6,207 bases of DNA from Erysipelotrichia bacterium (GTDB lineage Bacteria; Bacillota_I; Bacilli_A; Erysipelotrichales; Erysipelotrichaceae): positions 1 to 6,207 of the forward strand of contig SABF01000095.1 in NCBI GenBank assembly GCA_009929095.1, written 5' to 3'. The notes beneath the pieces were generated by a model, which saw nothing but the letters and a program-made list of their open reading frames with translations, searched no databases and was not told the origin of the DNA. Positions 1 to 4,997 of the stretch are shown piece after piece. Each line of letters begins with the position of its first letter. Position 1 is the stretch's first letter. Both the position numbers and the translations under genes were made by a program.

Positions 1-12
1 CTGCCAGATATA

Positions 13-58
13 TGGAAAAACACTTTCCACAGCTGCTGAGATAGCAGCTGTTTTCTTT
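13..58 (+). terminator. Tandem hairpins with T-rich tail, probable plus-strand terminator
   Basis: Two adjacent hairpins are visible. TGGAAA (13-18) pairs with TTTCCA (24-29) around a 5-nt loop, and a 9-bp stem (29-37 with 43-51, ACAGCTGCT/AGCAGCTGT) has a 5-nt loop. The second stem runs directly into TTTCTTT on the plus strand. This fits an intrinsic terminator for a plus-strand gene lying left of the window and converging on the minus-strand gene that stops at 57. It may also act on the minus strand, but there the T-run (positions 20-16) lies inside the other hairpin, so termination in that direction is less certain. Confidence 0.5.
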
Positions 59-305
59 ATGGCTGATAGCTTTCAATAAACCACCGATTTTTCTCCTGCT
101 CTAAAAACAGACTGCGCTGGCTGCCCTGGATCATGCATACATAGCGAATGCCGCAGCCGCCCACCTGCGAAGCCCTTCTTTCCCTGCTCAGAATGCGATC
201 AATCCTGTATCTCTTTCCATCATCCCAGTAGAAGTAGAGCGGCTGAACATCGCCCGTCTTTCCGTATACTGCAACCACTTTGATATATCGCTTATATAGT
301 TCCAC
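57..305 (-). CDS. Small conserved protein coupled to Y-family polymerase
   Basis: This is an 82-residue protein of unknown function. The start is GTG at 305-303, supported by the strong ribosome site GGGGAGGAG 8 nt upstream. The first 14 nt overlap the end of the polymerase gene, so the two genes are very probably co-transcribed and translationally coupled. The protein is soluble, with no signal peptide or membrane segment, and looks beta-rich. It carries a pattern I recall from small proteins beside Y-family polymerases in Clostridia: a YIKV start, a W-x-DG(K/R) turn with a following ID near residues 27-37, a GGxGIRYxCxIxG stretch near 49-61, and a closing (R)WF(I/V)E near residues 74-78. 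That family memory could not be checked by a search. It is not the YolD-like partner seen beside UvrX/YqjW-type polymerases in Bacillus. A role as an accessory factor in translesion synthesis is inferred from the context only. Confidence 0.85.
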   Translation of the reverse strand: MELYKRYIKVVAVYGKTGDVQPLYFYWDDGKRYRIDRILSRERRASQVGGCGIRYVCMIQGSQRSLFLEQEKNRWFIESYQP

Positions 306-1569
306 TGCTCATTCTCCTCCCCTGAAAATATCCGGTTGGGTATACAGTATGTTCCTCTTTGGGATTGAAGTCCGTCAGCTGTCTGTCCACCAGAGTACAG
401 GCTCTTCTGACAGAAGAAAAGCCGTACTTCTCTCTGATCTCATCCATAGCATTGTCCATATGCCAGATCTGCTCCCGACGATGCTCATCCACAAGGAAGG
501 ATATCTGCCGATATCCTGTAAAGGAATGCAGATTGGATACGGATACGCCAACCGCTCGAAGCGGTGCTGTTTCAAAACTATAGCTTTCCGCAATCAGCCG
601 CATCATCACATCAAAAATCTCATTGCTCAGACTGGTTCTGGCATTGAGCTTCGTCTGACGCATATACCAGTTCAGCACAGATGAACGCATGGACACGGTA
701 ATAACATTGCCCTCCATACCGGCAGACTTGAGTCTTGACGCAACTGCTTCTGCAATCACAAAAGCGGCTGGCTTTAATTCTTCAAGACTGCACACATCAT
801 GAATCAATGTCATGGAATTTCCTATCGACTTGGGCGGAATTTCATGAAACGCTTCCTGCACAGGACTCTGATCATTGCCATTGGCAAATACAGAGATCAG
901 TTCCCCAGCCGCTCCCATCGCCTTCTTTAAAAGCCTTATCGGGAAGCCTGCCAGATCTCCGATCGTATATACCCCGCGGTCATGAAGCTTGCGAGCAGTT
1001 GCCCAGCCGACATACAAAAGATCTGAAACTGGCAGCGGCCATACCATATCCTGATAATTTTCTCGGGTAATAATCGTCATTCCGCTAGGCTTTTTCATGT
1101 CACTGCCCAGCTTGGCAAAAATCTTGTTCCAGGAAACACCGACAGATACTGTGAGACCTATTTCATCCAGCACTCTCTGCTGAATTTCTTTTGCAATCAG
1201 CAGCGGATCTCCAAACAGTTTCTGACTGTCGGTGCAATCCAGCCAGGCCTCATCCAAACCAAAAGATTCCACATGACTGGTATATTCTCTGTAGATTGAT
1301 TTCACGGCCTGCGTATAAAAGATATAGTCGTCATAAGCAGGCGGAAGGATCAGAAGATCTTCACAGGCCTGCCTTGCCTCTCTGAGACTTTCCCCTGTTA
1401 TGACACCTGCCTTTTTAGCCAGATCATTCTTGGCCAGAATGATTCCCTGGCGCTTTTCTTCATGACCGCCAACTGCCATGGGCACATCGCGCAGACCAGG
1501 ATATTTCATTTCTTCAATCTGCGCATAACAATGATTAATATCGATGTGAAAAATCACTCTGTTCTGCAT
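292..1569 (-). CDS. Y-family translesion DNA polymerase (DinB/UmuC type)
   Basis: This is an error-prone polymerase that copies past DNA lesions. At 425 residues it is longer than E. coli DinB (351) and close to UmuC (422). Seen in the sequence: FHIDINHCYAQIE at the N-terminus, with metal ligand D10 and steric-gate Y15 (aligned to Dpo4 D7 and Y12); SFGLDEAWLD with the paired metal ligands D106 and E107; a palm segment VGVSWNKIFAKLGSDMKKPSG (about 143-163); a thumb helix-hairpin-helix near 183-208; and a little-finger domain from about 245 to 350. QISFL at 355-359 sits where relatives carry the QLSLF beta-clamp motif. The Asn two residues after D10 (DIN for DxD) is common in Gram-positive members. 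ATG 1569-1567 follows AGAGG by 6 nt. It is the first gene of an operon with the small downstream gene, driven by a promoter inside a repressor-operator region. Assignment to DinB versus UmuC subfamily is uncertain. Confidence 0.96.
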   Translation of the reverse strand: MQNRVIFHIDINHCYAQIEEMKYPGLRDVPMAVGGHEEKRQGIILAKNDLAKKAGVITGESLREARQACEDLLILPPAYDDYIFYTQAVKSIYREYTSHVESFGLDEAWLDCTDSQKLFGDPLLIAKEIQQRVLDEIGLTVSVGVSWNKIFAKLGSDMKKPSGMTIITRENYQDMVWPLPVSDLLYVGWATARKLHDRGVYTIGDLAGFPIRLLKKAMGAAGELISVFANGNDQSPVQEAFHEIPPKSIGNSMTLIHDVCSLEELKPAAFVIAEAVASRLKSAGMEGNVITVSMRSSVLNWYMRQTKLNARTSLSNEIFDVMMRLIAESYSFETAPLRAVGVSVSNLHSFTGYRQISFLVDEHRREQIWHMDNAMDEIREKYGFSSVRRACTLVDRQLTDFNPKEEHTVYPTGYFQGRRMSSGTI

Positions 1570-1592
1570 GTGCCGCCTCTCTTTCCCGACTT

Positions 1593-1621
1593 ATTATATT
1601 CATAATTGTTGCGCATAACAA
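1593..1621 (-). promoter_or_regulatory. Promoter of the polymerase operon
   Basis: On the minus strand, TTGTTA (1621-1616) is followed by a 17-bp spacer and a consensus TATAAT (1598-1593). The transcript would begin near 1586, about 17 nt before the polymerase ATG. The -35 box and spacer lie inside the perfect inverted repeat at 1607-1635, so a protein bound there would block RNA polymerase directly. Confidence 0.7.
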
Positions 1622-1650
1622 CATTATGCGCAACATATTTTGTGCACAAT
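1607..1650. promoter_or_regulatory. Three-site operator array TTnnGCnnAA
   Basis: Three copies of the pseudo-palindrome TTnnGCnnAA occur at 1609-1618, 1624-1633 and 1640-1649, with centres 15 and 16 bp apart. Sites 1 and 2 are mirror images and form a perfect 12-bp inverted repeat (TGTTGCGCATAA at 1607-1618, TTATGCGCAACA at 1624-1635, 5-nt spacer). Site 3, TTGTGCACAA, is itself a perfect palindrome. The array lies between the divergent polymerase and repressor genes and overlaps the polymerase promoter, so the adjacent LexA-like repressor is the obvious ligand. The motif is unlike the Bacillus LexA box (CGAACrnryGTTCG). Binding by this repressor is inference. Confidence 0.7.
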
Positions 1651-1653
1651 TTG

Positions 1654-1672
1654 TATAATGTCGCATTATAAT
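1654..1672 (+). promoter_or_regulatory. Candidate -10 region(s) of the repressor gene
   Basis: Two consensus TATAAT hexamers face the repressor gene, at 1654-1659 and 1667-1672. They lie in a 7-bp inverted repeat (TATAATG at 1654-1660, CATTATA at 1664-1670). No convincing -35 box sits 16-18 bp upstream of either; CAACAT at 1631-1636 is 17 bp from the first. Operator site 3 ends only 4 bp before the first -10, so autorepression is plausible. Which hexamer is used cannot be decided by eye. Confidence 0.5.
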
Positions 1673-1697
1673 ATAAAATAAGAATCAGGAGTAAGCT

Positions 1698-2237
1698 ATG
1701 GAACTAAAAGATGTCATTCAGGAATACAAAGATAAGACCGGAGTAAGTGACAGTGAAATTGCCCGTCGTACCGGAGTCAGCCGCTCTACGGCAGCGCGCT
1801 GGTCCAGCGGCGATATTCACCGGGTATCAGAAGATACTGCTGCCCGTCTCAGCAAAATGCTGGGCTATAATATCAGCCCTGTGTTAAAAGGCATGGATAT
1901 CGTTGTAAAACTGCCGGTGCTTGGCTATGTCAAAGCCGGATATGATCTCTTTGCAGAAGAAAATTATCTTGGTGAAGAAGAAGCATCTCTGCAGGACTGC
2001 CGCCGCGGTGATTACTATCTGAAGGTCACCGGTGACTCCATGGTCGGCGATGGAATCATGGATGGTTCTCTGGTTCTGGTACGACAGACCGATACGATTG
2101 AAAGCGGAAAGATCGGAGTTATTCTGGTTGGTGAAGAGGTCACCGTTAAGCGAGTGATCTATAAGGAATCCATGATGATTCTGGAAGCCGCCAACCCGGA
2201 TGTGAAAAATCGTTATTTCACTGGCAGAGAAGTTTGA
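1698..2237 (+). CDS. LexA-like self-cleaving repressor (HTH plus S24 domain), C-terminally truncated
   Basis: A 179-residue transcriptional repressor. Residues 1-60 form an XRE-type helix-turn-helix (SDSEIARRTGVSRSTAARWS at 17-36). The rest is an S24/LexA protease domain: cleavage region LPVLGYVKAG with the Ala80-Gly81 scissile bond, nucleophile Ser114 in TGDSMVGDGIMDG, and general-base Lys151 in EEVTVKR. In this family RecA-ssDNA filaments trigger self-cleavage and derepression. ATG 1698 follows AGGAG by 6 nt. The gene is divergent from a translesion polymerase and faces a three-site operator, which points to control of that mutagenesis operon. The frame stops at TGA 2235-2237, yet the next 17 codons (SIPVRIIGQVISCKTIF, then TGA 2289-2291) match the usual end of S24 repressors. 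The product is therefore probably truncated by a nonsense change, or UGA is read through. It is not a canonical lexA: the HTH is XRE-like and the operator differs. Confidence 0.93.
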   Translation: MELKDVIQEYKDKTGVSDSEIARRTGVSRSTAARWSSGDIHRVSEDTAARLSKMLGYNISPVLKGMDIVVKLPVLGYVKAGYDLFAEENYLGEEEASLQDCRRGDYYLKVTGDSMVGDGIMDGSLVLVRQTDTIESGKIGVILVGEEVTVKRVIYKESMMILEAANPDVKNRYFTGREV

Positions 2238-2291
2238 TCCATTCCAGTAAGAATTATTGGCCAGGTGATCTCCTGCAAGACAATTTTCTGA
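2235..2291 (+). pseudogene. Interrupted 3' end of the repressor gene (in-frame TGA plus 17 codons)
   Basis: After TGA at 2235-2237 the same frame stays open for 17 codons, SIPVRIIGQVISCKTIF, and stops at TGA 2289-2291. The segment IPVRIIGQVIS resembles the last beta-strand of S24/LexA domains (compare GLAVGVIR near the end of E. coli LexA), a strand that contributes to the dimer interface. This remnant is best explained as former coding sequence cut off by a single stop codon. Low-level readthrough or a sequencing error remain possible. Confidence 0.7.
2244..2260 (+). other. Small hairpin 6 nt after the interrupting TGA
   Basis: CCAGTAA (2244-2250) pairs with TTATTGG (2254-2260), including one G-U pair, around a GAA loop. 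It starts 6 nt after the TGA that ends the repressor frame. There is no T-run after it, so it is not a terminator. A role in readthrough is conceivable, but the stem is short and may be chance in coding sequence. Confidence 0.35.
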
Positions 2292-2299
2292 GGTTGCAG

Positions 2300-2371
2300 A
2301 TGAAATGCTTTGCCATTAAGATAGGTAATGCTGAAAGGAACAATCCGCTGAATAAAATTGCGGATAGCTGA
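2300..2371 (+). CDS. Possible 23-codon leader ORF before queA
   Basis: ATG at 2300 follows GAGG (2290-2293) by 6 nt, a good ribosome site, and opens a 23-codon frame beginning MKCFAIKIGN and ending NKIADS, with TGA at 2369-2371. It ends 5 nt before the queA ATG, which has no clear ribosome site, so the ORF could feed ribosomes to queA. Five of its 23 codons (four Asn AAT/AAC, one Asp GAT) are of the NAY class read by queuosine-type tRNAs. I recognise no relative. A short ORF of this length can arise by chance, and the conservation that would settle it cannot be seen here. Confidence 0.35.
   Translation: MKCFAIKIGNAERNNPLNKIADS
2343..2365 (+). other. Hairpin just upstream of queA
   Basis: ATCCGC (2343-2348) pairs with GCGGAT (2360-2365) over an 11-nt loop. 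The stem ends 11 nt before the queA start codon and lies wholly inside the possible leader ORF. There is no T-run, so it is not an intrinsic terminator. A ribosome translating the leader ORF would open it. It shows none of the preQ1-I riboswitch consensus. Confidence 0.4.
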
Positions 2372-2376
2372 TAGAT

Positions 2377-3423
2377 ATGATCGAAAAAGAATGGAAAACA
2401 AGTGACTTTGATTATGAGCTTCCCCAGGAACTGATTGCGCAGACGCCTCTGAAAGACAGAACTGCTTCGCGTATGCTGGTGGTGCATAAGCATACATGCG
2501 AACTGGAACATAAGCATTTCTACGATATCACAGATTATTTTCATGCCGGCGATGTGCTGGTGCGCAACAATACCCGCGTCATTCCAGCAAGACTTATCGG
2601 CACCAAGGAAGAAACCGGTGCTCATGTGGAACTGCTGCTGCTGAGGCAGGAAGAAAACGATATATGGGAATGTCTGGCCGGCAATGCCCACGCTGTTAAA
2701 ATCGGCAGTGTCATTTCGTTTCATGACGGTCGGCTGAGAGCACAGTGTGTTGGCATTGAAGATAAAGGCCTGAGAAAAATGAAGATGCTCTATGAAGGCA
2801 TCTTCAATGAAATACTGGATCAGCTTGGCGAGGTTCCCCTGCCGCCCTATATCAAAGAAAAACTGAACGATAAAGAGCGCTATCAGACTGTCTATTCCAA
2901 AGTTGAAGGCTCTGCGGCAGCTCCTACTGCCGGGCTGCACTTTACCCCTGAAACTTTTGAGAAACTGAAAGCGAAAGGAGTTGAAATCCTGGATGTCACA
3001 CTGCACGTGGGACTTGGTACATTCCGACCGATGGATACTGAAATGGTCGAAGATCATGTTATGCATTCAGAGATATATCACATGTCCAAAGAGACTGCAG
3101 ATGCACTGAACAAAGCAAAAGCAGAAGGAAGACGCATTATTGCAGTTGGCACCACTTCTGTTCGAACTCTGGAATCAGTCTGGAACCGCTTTGACAGATT
3201 TGAAAAATGCTCTGGCGATACCGCACTGTTTATCTATCCAGGCTATGAGTGGCATACCATCGACTGCATGCTGACAAATTTTCATCTGCCAAAGTCCACA
3301 TTGATCATGATGATCTGCTCTTTTGCCGGATATGATCTGACCTTTAAGGCATATAGGGAAGCTGTCAGCCAGAAGTATCGCTTCTTCTCATTTGGCGACT
3401 GCATGTTTATCACTAATGAATAA
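2377..3423 (+). CDS. queA: S-adenosylmethionine:tRNA ribosyltransferase-isomerase QueA
   Basis: QueA moves the ribosyl part of SAM onto preQ1-modified tRNA (position 34 of the GUN-anticodon tRNAs for Asn, Asp, His and Tyr), giving epoxyqueuosine-tRNA. At 348 residues it matches the family length (E. coli 356). Family landmarks in order: SDFDYELPQELIAQ (9-22), GDVLVRNNTRVIPARL (58-73), EVPLPPYI (152-159), GSAAAPTAGLHFT (178-190), VTLHVGLGTFRP (207-218), HSEIY (230-234), AVGTTSVRTLES (256-267) and LTNFHLPKSTLIMM (299-312), ending FFSFGDCMFI. ATG 2377 is the only usual start codon after the in-frame TAG at 2365-2367; it gives a slightly longer N-terminus than the common MKTSDFDY form and has only a poor ribosome site. 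The gene overlaps queH by 8 nt, forming a queuosine pair. Confidence 0.98.
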   Translation: MIEKEWKTSDFDYELPQELIAQTPLKDRTASRMLVVHKHTCELEHKHFYDITDYFHAGDVLVRNNTRVIPARLIGTKEETGAHVELLLLRQEENDIWECLAGNAHAVKIGSVISFHDGRLRAQCVGIEDKGLRKMKMLYEGIFNEILDQLGEVPLPPYIKEKLNDKERYQTVYSKVEGSAAAPTAGLHFTPETFEKLKAKGVEILDVTLHVGLGTFRPMDTEMVEDHVMHSEIYHMSKETADALNKAKAEGRRIIAVGTTSVRTLESVWNRFDRFEKCSGDTALFIYPGYEWHTIDCMLTNFHLPKSTLIMMICSFAGYDLTFKAYREAVSQKYRFFSFGDCMFITNE

Positions 3424-4099
3424 AGAAGACGTTGCCCGCTGCATTTCTTTGAGACAGAAGGCCTATCATACAAACTATTATCTGGAATCTCTGAAAACGG
3501 TCAAAGAGATCAAGGAAAAATATCCCGATCATAAGCCAAGGCTTTTGCTGCATGCATGCTGCGCAGTATGTGCAAGCTGGCCTTTAGAATTTCTTTCATC
3601 AATCTTTGATATTACAGTCTATTTTAATAATTCCAATATCTATCCGAAAGCAGAGTACACGCGTCGGCTCAGTGAATTGAAGCGGTATCTTTCTGAAATA
3701 GATCCAGATCAATCCATCCAATTGATTGTCACGCCATATGACAATGATGCATATACTGCAAAACTTGCACCGATGAAAGATGATCCGGAAGGATTCGGGC
3801 GCTGCTTCTACTGTTATGCTCTGCGTATGAATCAGGCATATGCATATGCTTCAGAACACTGCTTTGATTACTTTACAACTGTGATGTCCATTTCACGGCA
3901 GAAAGACAGTCAGAAAATGAATGAGATCGGAAGATCTCTTTCCAGAAAGTATCCTGCAGTTGCATATTTCTATTCTGATTTCAAGAAAGCAAATGGTCAG
4001 CAGCGAAAGGATGATCTCTCAAAAATCCATCATCTATACCGGCAGGACTACTGCGGCTGCATCTATTCCTGGCAGTCAGGGCATCAAAAAAAGAAATGA
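3416..4099 (+). CDS. queH: Epoxyqueuosine reductase QueH
   Basis: QueH (formerly DUF208) reduces epoxyqueuosine in tRNA to queuosine. It replaces the unrelated cobalamin-dependent QueG in many bacteria and uses an iron-sulfur cluster. The 227-residue product shows the family's cysteine pattern: LLLHACCAVC (C48, C49, C52), GRCFYC (C130, C133) and YCGCIYS (C213, C215). It also has YFNNSNIYPKAEYTRR (69-84), FTTVMSISRQKDSQKMNEIG (153-172) and a DFKKANG stretch (188-194). ATG 3416 is preferred. It overlaps the queA stop by 8 nt in another frame, so translation is probably coupled, and there is no separate strong ribosome site. A TTG at 3392 would add 8 residues but has nothing to recommend it. It is the step directly after QueA, and the pairing strengthens both calls. 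tgt and the preQ1 synthesis genes are not in the window. Confidence 0.96.
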   Translation: MNKEDVARCISLRQKAYHTNYYLESLKTVKEIKEKYPDHKPRLLLHACCAVCASWPLEFLSSIFDITVYFNNSNIYPKAEYTRRLSELKRYLSEIDPDQSIQLIVTPYDNDAYTAKLAPMKDDPEGFGRCFYCYALRMNQAYAYASEHCFDYFTTVMSISRQKDSQKMNEIGRSLSRKYPAVAYFYSDFKKANGQQRKDDLSKIHHLYRQDYCGCIYSWQSGHQKKK

Positions 4100-4101
4100 A
4101 C

Positions 4102-4133
4102 GCTGATTTTCTGCAGGAATGCGGAGAATCAGC
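4102..4133 (+). terminator. Hairpin between convergent queH and YitT-family genes
   Basis: A 13-bp stem (4102-4114 with 4121-4133, including two G-U pairs in the plus-strand RNA) has a 6-nt loop and starts 2 nt after the queH stop. The tail on the plus strand is CGTTTAT, a weak T-run. On the minus strand the stem is poorer (A-C mismatches), but a T-run (complement of 4086-4092) lies some 10 nt beyond it. It probably ends queA-queH transcription, and perhaps both convergent transcripts. Confidence 0.6.
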
Positions 4134-4136
4134 CGT

Positions 4137-4997
4137 TTATATCAGCCGCTTCTGATAGCCGCCGGTGACTTTTACGGTATCATCCTCAATGATGAATGCT
4201 TGAGGATCCATTTCCAGAATGTCCTTTTTTACCTGACCAACTTCTGATTTAGCCACAACGGTAATCAGTATCTCGGTATCCTTTCTGGTATATGCACCCT
4301 CGCCTTTCCAGCAGGTCACCCCGCGGATATACTTCTTCATAATCTTTTCCTTTACTTCCGCATCATGGGTAAAGATCATTAGTTCCACCTCAATATTCTG
4401 ATAATGGAAACGATCAATCGTAATGGAGAATAACGCAATCCAGATAACGGAATAAAGTGCCGTCTGCATATCAAAGATTACTGCACATACAGTATAGAGC
4501 AGCATATTAAACCCGAGGTTCAGTCTGCCAACACTGAATTCCTTTTTTTTCTGGGCGAGATAGACTCCCAGCAGATCCAATCCGCCGGCACTGGCCCCTG
4601 AGGTCAGCACAATGCCGCAGCCAACCCCGCCGGCAACACCGGATACGATAATTCCGGCTAATTTATCATCCATCAGCGGAGCAGAAGGAATGCGAATCAA
4701 TGTCATCAGAATTGTCTGCACTGCCAGTGACAGCAATGTCCCAAAGAACATCCGCTTCTTCATTGATTTATAAGCAAGAACAAACAGCGGTATGTTCAGG
4801 CAGAAGTTTATAATGCCGGCAATATCCATTCCCCTCAGACCAGAAAAAAACAGTGTTCTGAGCATCTGAGAAAATCCAACAAAGCCGCCGGCATACAGTT
4901 TCAGCGGCTGAAGAAACAGATTGACGGAAATAGCAAATAAAGCTGATCCAAGGATGGTCATGCATACATCGCGAAGTTTCCAATTCAGCTGATTCAT
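4137..4997 (-). CDS. YitT-family membrane protein (DUF161 plus DUF2179)
   Basis: A 286-residue integral membrane protein of a family widespread in Gram-positive bacteria whose function and substrate are not settled. Hydrophobic segments lie near residues 11-30, 57-76, 84-102, 112-132, 160-175 and 178-194. Two glycine-rich family motifs are clear: YAGGFVGFSQ (35-44) and TSGASAGGLDLLGVYLAQKK (132-151). The last part (about 203-282, from EVELMIFT to KVTGGYQ) is a soluble DUF2179-type domain with the typical RGVTCWKGEGAYT (225-237) and DPQAFI (264-269). The start ATG 4997-4995 shares ATGA with the stop of the upstream SDR gene and follows GGAGA by 7 nt, so the two are translated in a coupled way. 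The family length is about 280-290, so the gene is complete. Confidence 0.95.
   Translation of the reverse strand: MNQLNWKLRDVCMTILGSALFAISVNLFLQPLKLYAGGFVGFSQMLRTLFFSGLRGMDIAGIINFCLNIPLFVLAYKSMKKRMFFGTLLSLAVQTILMTLIRIPSAPLMDDKLAGIIVSGVAGGVGCGIVLTSGASAGGLDLLGVYLAQKKKEFSVGRLNLGFNMLLYTVCAVIFDMQTALYSVIWIALFSITIDRFHYQNIEVELMIFTHDAEVKEKIMKKYIRGVTCWKGEGAYTRKDTEILITVVAKSEVGQVKKDILEMDPQAFIIEDDTVKVTGGYQKRLI

Noticed and set aside
280..1385. Several plus-strand open frames opposite the polymerase gene
   Set aside because: They are low-complexity shadow translations without ribosome sites, and the minus-strand frame carries all polymerase motifs.
1570..1697. Classical Bacillus/Clostridium LexA box (CGAACrnryGTTCG) in the divergent promoter
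   Set aside because: No GAAC-N4-GTTC type site is present; the palindromes there have a different core (TTnnGCnnAA).
2235..2237. TGA as Trp (recoded genome) or selenocysteine in the repressor
   Set aside because: TGA ends queH and the SDR gene normally and TGG is used for Trp throughout. The hairpin after the TGA has a GAA loop, unlike a bacterial SECIS element, and the S24 family needs no selenocysteine.
2292..2376. preQ1 riboswitch upstream of queA
   Set aside because: The region lacks the conserved CUAGC-type loop and A-rich tail of preQ1-I, and is too short and unstructured for preQ1-II.
2254..3066. Long (270-codon) antisense open frame across queA on the minus strand
   Set aside because: It lies opposite a gene with unambiguous QueA motifs and its translation shows no family pattern. 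It is a by-product of queA codon use.
3392..3415. TTG start 8 codons upstream for queH
   Set aside because: It has no ribosome site and would deepen the overlap with queA; ATG 3416 gives the usual QueH N-terminus.
4768..4983. 71-codon frame inside the YitT-family gene and 61-codon frame inside queH
   Set aside because: Both lie within clearly assigned genes in other frames and show no independent coding features.
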